In this document: positions 44,378 through 53,661 of the stretch, piece by piece
Layout: each line of letters opens with the position of its first letter
Numbering within the stretch: the stretch's first letter is position 1
Source: FEN-1350 sp964386005
GTDB taxonomy: Bacteria > Planctomycetota > Phycisphaerae > Sedimentisphaerales > Anaerohalosphaeraceae
DNA length: 64,000 bases
Reading direction: 5' to 3'
NCBI GenBank assembly: GCA_964386005.1
Contig: CAYLSB010000015.1
Location: 1 to 64,000, forward strand
Position numbers and translations under genes: made by a program
Notes under the pieces: generated by a model
The model's database searches: none
Told to the model about the DNA's origin: nothing
What the model saw: the letters and a program-made list of their open reading frames with translations, nothing else

Positions 44378-45976
44378 ATGATACGGGGTTTTCGACAGAT
44401 CGCCTCTTTGACGGCGTTGAGCCGGGTCTTCGGCATGGTGCGGGATATCGCCTTCGCTCACTATTTCGGCGCGGACTGGCTCATGACGGCCTGGACGGTG
44501 GGTTTTAAGATTCCCAATTTGTCCCGCCGAATCTTCGGCGAAGGTGCGGCATCGGCCTCGTTGATTCCCGTCTATAGCGAACAACTTCATCAAGATCCCC
44601 AGAAGGCCTATCGCCTGGTCGGAACGGTGATGTCCGTCTTTTTTGTTTTGCTCTCGGTTATCGCCCTGATCGGCGAGGTGATCATTATTTTTTTCGGCGG
44701 GGTTCTGGCCGAAAAAACCGGTACGCGGATGGGCCTGGCTTTAACGGGGATCATGTTGCCCTACATGGTGATGGTCTGCCTGACGGCTATTCTTGGAGGC
44801 GTGCTCAATGTCCATCGCCATTTCGCCGCGCCTGCGGCGGCTCCCATCCTTTTAAATCTCGTTCTCATCGGCGGGCTGTTTGCCACCGGTTCCATCTTGA
44901 AGATTCGACCCGAGACCCAGATCTATATGATTGCATTCGGCGTCCTGGTTGCCGGTGCGGCTCAGTTAGCCATCCAGATTCCACCGCTTCGGGCCAACGG
45001 CGTCCTCTTGGCGCCGGCCTGGGATATCCGATCGGAGGGTTTCAAGAAAATTCTCCTGCTCATGGGACCGATGATTCTCGGTCTTACAGTCACGCAGATC
45101 AATACGTTATTGGATGACGTAATCGCGTTGTCCTTCATGAATGAAAAGGCCTATCCGCTCGGGTATGGTGCTCCGTCGTATTTGTATTATGCTCAGCGAA
45201 TGTATCAGTTGCCTTTGGGTGTTTTCGGGATATCGCTGGCCACGGCGATTTTCCCCGTCATGAGCGGTGAAGCCGCAAAAAAAGATTTTGCCGCTCTCCG
45301 TTCGACGGTTTCGCGGGGATTACAGGCCGCGTTGTTTATCGCGGTTCCCGCCACAGCCGGCCTTATCCTTGTCGCACGGCCTGCGATTGCCGTGATCTTT
45401 GAACACGGACGATTTACGCCGGGGGATACGATCGCAACAGCACGGACACTGTCCTTTTATACCCTCGGTCTGACCGGTTTTTTCGCCCAGCAAATTGTCA
45501 TCCGAATTTTTTATTCCCTTCAGAATTCGAAGGTTCCCGCCTTGACGGCCGTAATCGCCGTCGTAGCCAACCTGGGTCTGAATTTGACGTTGATCTGGCC
45601 ATTGGGTCCGGGAGGATTGGCCATGGCCACTTCGCTGTGTTCCTACCTGCAGGTGTTCATCCTGCTTTGGGTTCTCCGACGAAAATATGGACTGACTTTC
45701 TGGGACGGATTGACTCCGTCGGCGATCAAGACGTTTGTGGCTTCGGCTTTCATGGTTGCCCTTGGATTGGCGATTCTCCTGGGCACAAAGTCCTTCTTGT
45801 CGCAGGGTCGTCGCATGCACGAAATCATCCGTCTGGCGCTGGTCGTCTCTGGGTCGGGAGGGATGTATCTGGTTGTGGCATGGCTGACGAAAAATCCGAT
45901 GCTTTCGCTGATCCTCTCCCGCCGAAACCGCGTTCAAACACCTCCAATTCCGAACACAGAGGAACCGGCCTCTTGA
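44378..45976 (+). CDS. murJ: Lipid II flippase MurJ
   Basis: 532 aa with about 14 hydrophobic segments. MurJ/MVF features: TALSRVFGMVRDIAFAHYFG near the N terminus, FKIPNLSRRIFGEGAASASL, the RMYQLPLGVFGISLATAIFP segment, and the RIFYSLQNSKVPALTAVIAV region. It flips the peptidoglycan precursor lipid II to the periplasm. This matters because planctomycete peptidoglycan was long doubted. Confidence 0.94.
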   Translation: MIRGFRQIASLTALSRVFGMVRDIAFAHYFGADWLMTAWTVGFKIPNLSRRIFGEGAASASLIPVYSEQLHQDPQKAYRLVGTVMSVFFVLLSVIALIGEVIIIFFGGVLAEKTGTRMGLALTGIMLPYMVMVCLTAILGGVLNVHRHFAAPAAAPILLNLVLIGGLFATGSILKIRPETQIYMIAFGVLVAGAAQLAIQIPPLRANGVLLAPAWDIRSEGFKKILLLMGPMILGLTVTQINTLLDDVIALSFMNEKAYPLGYGAPSYLYYAQRMYQLPLGVFGISLATAIFPVMSGEAAKKDFAALRSTVSRGLQAALFIAVPATAGLILVARPAIAVIFEHGRFTPGDTIATARTLSFYTLGLTGFFAQQIVIRIFYSLQNSKVPALTAVIAVVANLGLNLTLIWPLGPGGLAMATSLCSYLQVFILLWVLRRKYGLTFWDGLTPSAIKTFVASAFMVALGLAILLGTKSFLSQGRRMHEIIRLALVVSGSGGMYLVVAWLTKNPMLSLILSRRNRVQTPPIPNTEEPAS

Positions 45977-46102
45977 GAATCCGATAAGCGGATTCACACG
46001 GGGTTTGACGATTCCGTTTCAGGTCGATATAATCACGGCGAATAATCCCGGATCGGAATCCTTTGGATTGTGATCAGACGAAATGGTTCTCAGGGAACGC
46101 CA

Positions 46103-48646
46103 ATGACCATGATACAGTCAATACAACAAGGTGCCTGGTTTCTATGTGGTTTTGTGATTTCCTCTCTGGCGATGGCTCAAACGCCCAATCCGGACCAGGC
46201 GTTGCCAACCTCGTCTCCGGATGTCAAGAAAAGTCCCGTGCGATCCACCGGAATATCTCCGGTCGCCGATCTTCCGCGGGATTTGTTTTCGCCGCAGGCC
46301 GCCATGGCTTTTGCGAAATGTGCCTATGAACTCTATCGTGCCTCCGATGCGACCGATGCCGATGTGCTTCAGGCAAAGGTCTTTCTCTATGCCGCCCTGG
46401 TGTTGGATCCGAGAGCGACGTATGTGATGGCGGATCTGATTCGTGTTTTGACCGGAATCCCGGATCGCGATTTTGGCGGTGAGATCCAGTGGGCATTGCA
46501 CGCCTATGCGGACGATCCGGCTCTGGATATGGAAATCGCCAATCGGGCCGCCCAGTATCTGCATGACCGACTCCAGGATCGTCCGCGGCGGGAACAGCAA
46601 TACACCAAGCTGCTGGAAATCGCGTCGACGCGCAATCGCATGTTCTCGGCCGAAATCGCTCGACGAATCGGCCTATTGATGGCCGAAAAACCAGACTTTG
46701 AAGGCGCTGAAAAGACTCTATTGTTTGCCTATGCCAATAATCCCTATAGTTCGGAAATCTTTTCGACGATACAATCGATCATGGCCAAACAGAACATGGC
46801 GTTGCGCTCGGAGGTGGTCCTGCAATTTATGCGTCGCAGCATTCAAGCCGATCCGGTGGATGTACAAACGGCGGTGAATTTCGCCGCCTTGGCGCAGCGA
46901 ATCGGAGTCGTCGATCACGCGGCGGCCGGATTTGACTATGCCGCCGCGGCGTACCGGTATTGGAATCCGCAAACGCCGCTTCCCGCCGAATTGAACCGAA
47001 CCCTGGCCCTCGCTCACTACAACGATCCCAACACGCGAAATCAGTGTCTTGTGGTCGCCGAGGACGTGCGCAAATCGGGCGAGTTGGATCTTCTGGTCGA
47101 GGCCTATGCGGGACGGGCCGCTGAAAAACTCGGGCGCTCGAACCAAGCCCGCGAAATTCTTTCTGTCGCGGCGGCCCGTGCCGAGAAAGCATTGGCTGAG
47201 GATCCCGCGACGGCTCCAGCCGGTCCCGAACTCATGGCGTGGTTTTATGCGTTTGCCGATCCCAGTCCCGAAAAAGCTCTTGCCTGGGCGAATAGAGCCC
47301 GTGGAACCTCGCCTCAGTCGGAAACCGTCAAGGCCCTCTTTGGATACGTCCTGGCCATGAATTCTCAACCGGATTTGACCGCCGAATTTGCGAAGGATCT
47401 TTCCGATAGGATTCCGGTCGCCGCGATGGCGATGGCTCTGGTCAAATTGTCCGAGGGTGAGAAAGACTCCGCGATCAACCTGTTCAAAAATGCGATCCGG
47501 ATGGATGGCTCAACCCTGGTTGCCGACCATGCCCGTCAGTGGCTGAAGGAACAGGGCAGCGAATTCGTTTCTCCGGAGGATGTCGAAAAATGCCGGAATG
47601 CCATCCAATTGGAGTTTCATGAATCGGCTTTGCCGGTTTTTTCACCGGCATCCAAACGATTGGTCGCCGAATTCAAATTGCGGGGTTCCGATTTATCCTA
47701 CGGCCGCCCGATCGAAATGAACCTAATCATTCGAAATCCTTCTTCGGAGCCGTTGATCATTTCAGAGGATGGAATCCTTAAGGGACGATACCGTATCGAT
47801 GCGGTCGTCCGGGGCGACCTATCCGTTGAAATCCCTCGCTTAATTGAACGTCGGATTCAACCGTCACGTCTGATCATGGGCCCGTCCAAAGAGTATCCCG
47901 ATGGCCGTTTCATGGCGATTCCGCTTGACGTCGATACCGGCCGGCTGCATCCAATCCTTTGGGGCCATCCTCAGGCGAGTCTCGATATCGAACTGATCGC
48001 CTACCTGGATCCGGTATCGGATGATGCGGGACATGTTCGCAATTCCCTGCCGGATATTCCTCCGGTTCGAATCCGCTTCAAACGACCGGGAATCAAACTA
48101 ACCCGCGATTTCCTGATGCAGCGGCTGGAATCCGTGGCCAGAGGGCAGTCTTCCCAGAAGATTCTCGCAGCCGAAGTATGTACAGGCCTGTTGTATGAGC
48201 AAATGGATAGGGATCGTTCCGGTGCCCAGTATCGTTTTATCCAGGTAGCGCCTGATGTGTATTATGACGCCATCCGTCGGTGTCTGATGGATGACGATTG
48301 GAAGGTTGTTTTTCAGACCCTCATGGCCCTGAATCTGATTTCCTCTCCGATCCCGTTTGAACTGACACAGGCCGTTTCCCCGTTATTGCAGAATACCAAT
48401 TGGCCGGTTCGAATGATGGCGTTGAAGATTTTATCCCGGTCTTCCGGCCAGAGCTTCCAGCAGGTACTTGACTGGTCGGCCTCTTCCGATGAGCATCTTC
48501 TGGTCCGGGATTTGGCCGTCTCTCTTGGAGGAAAGGTCACCGAGAAGGCCCCGATCCTTCCATTGTCCGATCCGGCAATCTTACCCCCGAGTTCCGACGT
48601 GACAATATCCGCACCAGGTACGGATACTTCAAAGCCAATTCAATGA
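46103..48646 (+). CDS. Large exported helical-repeat protein, unknown
   Basis: 847 aa from the ATG at 46103, with AGGGA upstream; GTG 46070 is less likely. Signal peptide ends near SLAMAQ. Residues 60-470 contain TPR-like alpha hairpins (AKVFLYAALVLDPRATYVMA, then EKALAWANRARGTSPQSETV). Residues 490-660 look beta-rich, and a last helical part (640-800) has HEAT-like spacing (WKVVFQTLMALNLISSPIPF). No enzymatic motif found. A periplasmic scaffold is a guess. Confidence 0.72.
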   Translation: MTMIQSIQQGAWFLCGFVISSLAMAQTPNPDQALPTSSPDVKKSPVRSTGISPVADLPRDLFSPQAAMAFAKCAYELYRASDATDADVLQAKVFLYAALVLDPRATYVMADLIRVLTGIPDRDFGGEIQWALHAYADDPALDMEIANRAAQYLHDRLQDRPRREQQYTKLLEIASTRNRMFSAEIARRIGLLMAEKPDFEGAEKTLLFAYANNPYSSEIFSTIQSIMAKQNMALRSEVVLQFMRRSIQADPVDVQTAVNFAALAQRIGVVDHAAAGFDYAAAAYRYWNPQTPLPAELNRTLALAHYNDPNTRNQCLVVAEDVRKSGELDLLVEAYAGRAAEKLGRSNQAREILSVAAARAEKALAEDPATAPAGPELMAWFYAFADPSPEKALAWANRARGTSPQSETVKALFGYVLAMNSQPDLTAEFAKDLSDRIPVAAMAMALVKLSEGEKDSAINLFKNAIRMDGSTLVADHARQWLKEQGSEFVSPEDVEKCRNAIQLEFHESALPVFSPASKRLVAEFKLRGSDLSYGRPIEMNLIIRNPSSEPLIISEDGILKGRYRIDAVVRGDLSVEIPRLIERRIQPSRLIMGPSKEYPDGRFMAIPLDVDTGRLHPILWGHPQASLDIELIAYLDPVSDDAGHVRNSLPDIPPVRIRFKRPGIKLTRDFLMQRLESVARGQSSQKILAAEVCTGLLYEQMDRDRSGAQYRFIQVAPDVYYDAIRRCLMDDDWKVVFQTLMALNLISSPIPFELTQAVSPLLQNTNWPVRMMALKILSRSSGQSFQQVLDWSASSDEHLLVRDLAVSLGGKVTEKAPILPLSDPAILPPSSDVTISAPGTDTSKPIQ

Positions 48647-48724
48647 TCTTTCTTCCGGGGGGTGTGGATCGTTCTGGATAAAGGGGGGCTGAAGAAGAGT
48701 ACCGGGTTTTTTTGAACTTCCCTA

Positions 48725-48753
48725 TTGTCAACGAGAGCGAATTACTATATACT
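48725..48753 (+). promoter_or_regulatory. Strong promoter of ferredoxin-tRNA region
   Basis: TTGTCA (48725-48730), an exact 17-base spacer, TATACT (48748-48753), about 50 bases before the ferredoxin ATG. Confidence 0.75.
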
Positions 48754-48804
48754 CTTCGTTTCTATTGGTTGCCGAATTTGGATTCTAATACGAAAGGATA
48801 CACT

Positions 48805-48978
48805 ATGCCAGCAAAAGTCGATGTCGATAAATGTACCGGCTGCGAATCTTGTATTGAGGCCTGTCCCAGCGAGGCCATCAAAATGGAACGCGGCAAAGCC
48901 AAAGTGGATGTCAATAAATGCGTGGATTGCGGGGTTTGTGTGGATGAGTGCCCCGTGGAAGCCATAAGCATGGAGTAA
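48805..48978 (+). CDS. 2[4Fe-4S] ferredoxin
   Basis: 57 aa from the ATG at 48805; the longer open frame from 48712 is not needed and runs through the promoter. Two CxxCxxCxxxCP clusters: CTGCESCIEACP and CVDCGVCVDECP, with pseudo-twofold symmetry. A clostridial-type low-potential electron carrier, typical of anaerobes. Confidence 0.95.
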   Translation: MPAKVDVDKCTGCESCIEACPSEAIKMERGKAKVDVNKCVDCGVCVDECPVEAISME

Positions 48979-48988
48979 TTCTCCGGTG

Positions 48989-49063
48989 GGCCCCATCGTC
49001 TAGGCAGGCCTAGGACACCGGGTTTTCAACCCGGCGACAGGGGTTCAAATCCCCTTGGGGCTA
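48989..49063 (+). tRNA. tRNA-Glu (UUC)
   Basis: Full cloverleaf: acceptor GGCCCCA/TGGGGCT (first pair G-U), D-arm with TAGGCAGGCCTA, anticodon stem CCGGG/CCCGG with loop TTTTCAA (anticodon TTC), T-arm AGGGG-TTCAAAT-CCCCT, discriminator A at 49063. CCA is not encoded. It lies just after the ferredoxin gene, likely on the same transcript. Confidence 0.95.
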
Positions 49064-49085
49064 TAAAGGATCCTGAACGATTATG

Positions 49086-49125
49086 AAACAAATGACCACC
49101 GGTTTTACCCGGTGGTCATTTGTTT
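49086..49125. terminator. Bidirectional terminator after tRNA-Glu
   Basis: A 17-bp stem from AAACAAATGACCACCGG (49086-49102) pairing with 49109-49125, a 6-base loop, flanked by As and Ts. It separates tRNA-Glu from the convergent LamG gene. Confidence 0.88.
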
Positions 49126-49152
49126 GATCGTTATCCGTTTTGTTCAGGCATA

Positions 49153-51252
49153 TCACAAGCAGAATTTCTCCGGCAAGAGGTTACACTCCAGCCACTGTCC
49201 GGCCAGAGCGGCCAGATCATGCAGATTGACCTTACAGTCCGGCGTTCCCTCCGGACCGGAGAAGTCGTATAATGGATTCGTGACGCAGATCGGCGCATCT
49301 GATACGATATCCGTGTACATACCCGCGATGTCAAACGCATTCAGGGCGTAGTTGTAATACTGTACCTCATCAATCTGGCCGTTCAGGAAGAAATCGTATC
49401 CGGCCGTCTCGTTGGCGCCGGCTCCGATCAACAGAGTTCTCCGCGAATTGGTCAGCAGAGTCGCCTCTGCCGTTGCCGCTCGGACACCGTTTAGATATAG
49501 GATTTTGACGCCGGAAATGACTCCGTCGGAGGCGATGTCCGTGGCATGAAAGGTAATCGCCACATGGCTCCATTGATCGAAGGTCACTGCGGGCGAACCC
49601 AAAGCGGTGAATGTGCCGTTGGCCGTCCAGAAGGACCACTGATCGGACGGAGTAATGTACAGGATGTAACCCGTCCATGGAGCATTGTCTCGCGAACTGA
49701 CCACCGCCTGGTAATTGCCGGTCCGGGTCGGTTTGACCCATGCGGTTACGGTGAAACTATCAGTATTAAGTTTATCCGTAAAGGGAACTTCAACGGCGCT
49801 AACGCCGTTCAGTAACAGGGCCTTGCCGCCGGCGATGCTGCCGTCGATAAAGTTGGGCTCGTTGAAGGAATACCCATTGTAGTTTCCGACCGGTTCGAGG
49901 AGGTTTTCCTCAAACGGCCAGCGGGCCGCCAGTTTTTGAATCGCCAGAATCGCGATCTTCGATGTAGCCGATCCCGCCGCGTTGGAAAGGACGCAGAAGT
50001 AGTACCCCTCATTCTCCAATGCGGCATTGTCCACGGTCAACGTATCGGAATTTGTCCCAACCATCTTATCGTCTGCGGGTGTGTCGATTGCGGCATCCAG
50101 TGACTTGTACCACGTGTAGGTCGTCTGATTTTCACCAGCCACAGTAAAGACGGCCTGGCTGCCGGCCGGCACGGTCCGATTTTTTGGATCCATCGTCAGA
50201 AAGGGGGTATCCGGAGAGGACCGGAATGTCCACACCTCGCCCTGGTGGATGATGTCCGCGTCCGGCGCATTGGGTTCACGGCAATCTACCCGCCAGTAAT
50301 ACTGCGTATCCGCCGACAGGGGTGAACCGAACGTATAGGATGTTTCGGTCTGATTCTCTGCCACGCGCACGGACGCATCGCCGGCGGCTACCTTCGATTC
50401 ATTGGGATCAAAGTAGATGTCATAACCCGATACTTCATACACGTCACGGACCTTCCAACTCAATGTATGGCTGCTTACGAGAATCTGATGATCCATCGGC
50501 CGAGGGTCCATCGCCGCGGAATCCGAAACCCCGAGATACACGGCCGGATTGAATATTCTTCCCTGGTTCCAGTCTCCGCCCCCGCCGGCCCAGCGGTTAA
50601 TTCCGATCGGCCGATTCAGGCCGTCGCCAAAATTGGTTTTGGTCATTTCTCGCGAAGCGACCAGTTGCAGCCCCGCCCCGGAAAGATCGTCAATCCATAG
50701 TCGTGCGGTACCCGTGATCGATCCATTGACAACCGTGTTACCGCGGGTATCAAACTCGGCGATGCAGTGGTACCATTTCTGTCCGACGATGGGATGGGCC
50801 AGGGATTGATTGGGAACATCCGAGTTGAACACAAACAAGATTCGGCTGGCGTTGGTTTGCAGATTCTCGGTCCCGGCATAATCAATTAATTTGCGAACAT
50901 TCGTATATGTGCCTTCCCACTGAAACCATACCTCCATCGTAAATCCACCGGCCGCCTCGATCACGGAATTGACAAGCAACGCGGTCGCATTCGTTCGTCC
51001 GTGGCCCCCCGATGCCCCCGTAAGGGAACCGCCCGAAAAGCCCGGAGGAACCTGCCCGTTCAGATAGCCGCCCATACTGTCCATGGCCCCGTCATTGTGT
51101 GCCGAACTGAGGTCGAGGATCGAAGTGGACGAGCCGTCGTAGGACGCCGGGAACGAATATCGGAATACCGGCTCCAATTGTCCCCATCCAGCGCGGGTCA
51201 CTGCCAGTACCGCCAAAACGATCCCCATGAAGTACTCTTCTCGCATCTTCAT
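49153..51252 (-). CDS. Exported LamG/Ig-like surface protein
   Basis: 699 aa from the ATG at 51252. Signal peptide (to about GWGQ). Two LamG/concanavalin-like domains: residues about 25-240 (GFTMEVWFQWEG, AEFDTRGNTVV) and about 470-640 (DSFTVTAWVKPTRTGNYQAV, WSHVAITFHATD). Between them lie a fibronectin-like region (YEVSGYDIYFDPNES) and an Ig-like domain (NRTVPAGSQAVFTVAGENQT). The end, DCKVNLHDLAALAGQWLECN, is a dockerin-like planctomycete tail. Likely binds glycans at the cell surface. Confidence 0.88.
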   Translation of the reverse strand: MKMREEYFMGIVLAVLAVTRAGWGQLEPVFRYSFPASYDGSSTSILDLSSAHNDGAMDSMGGYLNGQVPPGFSGGSLTGASGGHGRTNATALLVNSVIEAAGGFTMEVWFQWEGTYTNVRKLIDYAGTENLQTNASRILFVFNSDVPNQSLAHPIVGQKWYHCIAEFDTRGNTVVNGSITGTARLWIDDLSGAGLQLVASREMTKTNFGDGLNRPIGINRWAGGGGDWNQGRIFNPAVYLGVSDSAAMDPRPMDHQILVSSHTLSWKVRDVYEVSGYDIYFDPNESKVAAGDASVRVAENQTETSYTFGSPLSADTQYYWRVDCREPNAPDADIIHQGEVWTFRSSPDTPFLTMDPKNRTVPAGSQAVFTVAGENQTTYTWYKSLDAAIDTPADDKMVGTNSDTLTVDNAALENEGYYFCVLSNAAGSATSKIAILAIQKLAARWPFEENLLEPVGNYNGYSFNEPNFIDGSIAGGKALLLNGVSAVEVPFTDKLNTDSFTVTAWVKPTRTGNYQAVVSSRDNAPWTGYILYITPSDQWSFWTANGTFTALGSPAVTFDQWSHVAITFHATDIASDGVISGVKILYLNGVRAATAEATLLTNSRRTLLIGAGANETAGYDFFLNGQIDEVQYYNYALNAFDIAGMYTDIVSDAPICVTNPLYDFSGPEGTPDCKVNLHDLAALAGQWLECNLLPEKFCL

Positions 51253-51542
51253 ACAACACCCTTTCCTTGATTGAATGTTAGACTGTCGCAATGAACGATG
51301 TAATGCAATGGCGTGGTAATTCCGATTTGATTATTTCCATATTCCATCCTCCGCGTTTCTCGAAGTTACAGTTTGTTATGAGCCGGGCTACGAAAAGGAT
51401 AATAACGGCCATATGAATTTTCAACAATCAATATTGTACGAAAAGGCGATAGATGGGACAAGAACTTATTGGGATAAATATCAGGAATGGATTCTTGTGG
51501 TGAATTTCGTGGCTGTTTCAAATCGCTGTGCGGAGCGGAACT
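51253..51542. other. Intergenic region without recognised gene
   Basis: About 290 bases, moderately AT-rich, with no frame, RNA or repeat that I can support. It should hold the promoter of the LamG gene. Confidence 0.4.
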
Positions 51543-52772
51543 TCAGATGCCGGGTTCAACGTCATTTTTCTCTTTCAATTGTCGGGAGCTGAATGGGTCC
51601 GGTTTTGTCGCTTCAGGATCCGCCGGCCGTCCGACGGTTTCATGAATCAACTCCGGTTCGGGAAGACCCGTGCGGCAATCCCACCAAAATCCCGGCGGGT
51701 GGCTACGAAACAGAAAAGAGCTTACAAGGGAAAGAGAATCTGCGATTTCAAGATCAGTCCGTTGTTCGAGGTGCGAGGGAATTTCCGTTGAAAGGATGGA
51801 TTGTGCCTGATGAAGCATTGTCGAAACCGTCTCCGGTTCAAAATCATCCAGCGAATAAATCAATCCTTTGTAAATCAAATAAGCCGAAAAAGTCTGGAAT
51901 TTTTTCTTCTCCGGTGGCTTGAGGATACGGAAGGATCGATCTACATGCAGAATCGACATCTCCGATACATCCGTCATCCATCGAAACCAGTCCGGTTGAA
52001 ATTCCCGGAGTTGATCCATGCATCGTTTGGTTCGTGCCGCCTGCTCAAATCGCATAGCCGTGGCGTCGCATTTCATCGTCTCATTCAGGATATTCATCAC
52101 GGCATCCGTCTTTCCCGAAGCCATTTCAACCGCCAGATTGAGTTGTCGGATGTACTCCTCGCGCGGGATACCCCCGACGCACGGAGCCGGACAGGTTTCC
52201 ATTTGCAGGTAGGGACAGCTTCGTGCCTGTTCGGACGAATCGATCAAGTCCGGCCTCTGGCAAAGCCCAAACGCGCGAACCAAAACGTCAATCGTGCGTA
52301 CGGCCGCTTTTCGTCCGGGAAAGAGCCCCATCGTTTTCCGCGAGAGGGAATCCCGGCTCGTCGCCGGGTGGGAGGCGAGAGAAAACTGCGGCCACCGGTG
52401 TGAAAGATCGATTTGAATCAGATACGTTTTCGGTAACGATATTCTCTTGCGATATCGCCGGCCGTACAGACGCTTGGCAATAGGCAAAAAATCCACATGA
52501 CAGCCGAACTCGCATCCGCATCGCCGAAAATAGACCGACCGCACGACCGGATTCAGACGGGCTTTACGGGTTTTCGGCTGGTTGGGGTCCGCGGCAAGTT
52601 TGGCCAAAGTCGTCCGTCGCAGATGGCTCGCCATCAGCAACTGGACCGGTACGCCATCTCCATCCGTAAATAAAACGACGCCTCGTTCGGAAGGAATCTC
52701 CGCGGATCTTGTCTGGAGCTCTTCCGGAGATCCGTCCCATTCAAGATGACCGTCGAACAGATCCGAAAACAT
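51543..52772 (-). CDS. UvrC-like protein with degenerate GIY-YIG and no RNase H end
   Basis: 409 aa. Residues about 25-60 (ERGVVLFTDGDGVPVQLLMA) align with the start of UvrC's GIY-YIG domain (PGVYLF...), but the catalytic GIY/YIG Tyr-Gly pairs and Arg are missing. Residues about 165-200 match the UvrC Cys cluster (LCQRPDLIDSSEQARSCPYL, then METCPAPCVG). An UVR-type helix follows (ATAMRFEQAARTKRCMDQL). UvrC's C-terminal RNase H and HhH domains are absent. So it is probably a nuclease-dead UvrB-binding paralogue; function unknown. Directly after the FabZ-like gene. Confidence 0.75.
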   Translation of the reverse strand: MFSDLFDGHLEWDGSPEELQTRSAEIPSERGVVLFTDGDGVPVQLLMASHLRRTTLAKLAADPNQPKTRKARLNPVVRSVYFRRCGCEFGCHVDFLPIAKRLYGRRYRKRISLPKTYLIQIDLSHRWPQFSLASHPATSRDSLSRKTMGLFPGRKAAVRTIDVLVRAFGLCQRPDLIDSSEQARSCPYLQMETCPAPCVGGIPREEYIRQLNLAVEMASGKTDAVMNILNETMKCDATAMRFEQAARTKRCMDQLREFQPDWFRWMTDVSEMSILHVDRSFRILKPPEKKKFQTFSAYLIYKGLIYSLDDFEPETVSTMLHQAQSILSTEIPSHLEQRTDLEIADSLSLVSSFLFRSHPPGFWWDCRTGLPEPELIHETVGRPADPEATKPDPFSSRQLKEKNDVEPGI

Positions 52773-52778
52773 CGGATG

Positions 52779-53252
52779 TCAAACCCGCATCCCTGAAACG
52801 ATGGTATGGAATACCAGTTGGCCGTTCACGACGCCTTGTACTTCCGCGCTGAACTGACGGCTGCGTACTTTGCAGATGTGGCTGAGGAGATACAAACGAC
52901 ATCCGGGCTGAACCGTGCCGCGAAATTGTGTATCTTCAATGCCTGAAAATCCGATAAATCCTTCCAGTCCATAAATCCGCTTCATGAAAAAGCTGGCCAG
53001 TTGAGCCGCCGATTCGACCATGATCACCCCCGGCATCAACGGACGTTCGGGGATATGTCCGCGAATCCAAAATTCATGGTCCGTCACATCCTTAAAGCCC
53101 AGGCACAGGAGTTTTTCCCGGTCATGCCAGATAATCCCGTCGAGCTGAGACATCTCGTAGGATTGGGGATTGACTTCGGCGATCGCCGCCCGGTCGAATG
53201 CAACCTGGTCGAGACGGATCCCCGATAAATCGAATAACAGGGTAGGGGGCAT
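52779..53252 (-). CDS. FabZ-like beta-hydroxyacyl-ACP dehydratase
   Basis: 157 aa hot-dog fold. The signature GHIPERPLMPGVIMVESAAQ keeps the catalytic His and Glu (family form GHFPxxPxMPGVLxxE). The N terminus (FDLSGIRLDQVAFD) and the late strand VFHTIVSG complete the domain. It would dehydrate 3-hydroxyacyl-ACP in fatty acid synthesis. The LDQV and DGI region suits ACP-dependent FabZ or FabA-like members. Located between the mini-histone gene and the UvrC-like gene on the same strand. Confidence 0.88.
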   Translation of the reverse strand: MPPTLLFDLSGIRLDQVAFDRAAIAEVNPQSYEMSQLDGIIWHDREKLLCLGFKDVTDHEFWIRGHIPERPLMPGVIMVESAAQLASFFMKRIYGLEGFIGFSGIEDTQFRGTVQPGCRLYLLSHICKVRSRQFSAEVQGVVNGQLVFHTIVSGMRV

Positions 53253-53371
53253 ATCTATCCTCTCTGGCGATCAAACTCCCCGACACCCCAGCCGGTTCAT
53301 TCCGGAACGGGCGCACCCTCGAAAGTCGTCGCGCGGCGCGGGAGCCGTGAGATGATCGAAATGGAACCGCA

Positions 53372-53545
53372 TTATTCCGTTGCGCGGATTTCGAGAATCC
53401 GATTTCGGACCGCCTGCGAGGCCTGCTTAATCATCTGCATCTGTTTGCGCACGCGGGTACCTGCCGCTTTGTTGCCGCCTTCGGCCTTGCTGATATCTGA
53501 TTCGATTTCCGCGACCAGCTTTTTCAGATTTTCGTATTCCTGCAT
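53372..53545 (-). CDS. Histone H1-like (Hc1 family) mini-protein
   Basis: 57 aa, identified from the minus strand; preceded by GGAGG and by a strong promoter at 53591-53619. The sequence has EIESDISKAEGGNKAAGTRV, followed by RKQMQMIKQASQ and a basic tail. KAExGNKAAxxRVR is the conserved core of the chlamydial Hc1 histone and its planctomycete relatives; the long Lys-rich tail of Hc1 is absent. Likely a nucleoid-associated DNA-binding protein. Heads the fabZ-UvrC-like run. Confidence 0.8.
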   Translation of the reverse strand: MQEYENLKKLVAEIESDISKAEGGNKAAGTRVRKQMQMIKQASQAVRNRILEIRATE

Positions 53546-53590
53546 TGTATCGAACCTCCAATGAAGATGTATTCGATCGTATTAAAGAAA

Positions 53591-53619
53591 AAAATATACG
53601 CTTTTTGACCGTTTGTCAA
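53591..53619 (-). promoter_or_regulatory. Promoter of mini-histone gene
   Basis: Minus strand: TTGACA (53614-53619); a -10 can be read as TATTTT (53591-53596, 17-base spacer) or TATATT (53593-53598, 15-base spacer). About 45-50 bases before the ATG. Confidence 0.65.
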
Positions 53620-53661
53620 AGGAAATCCCCGTGCCTTGTTTGACGCCGGCCGGGCGTTGGA

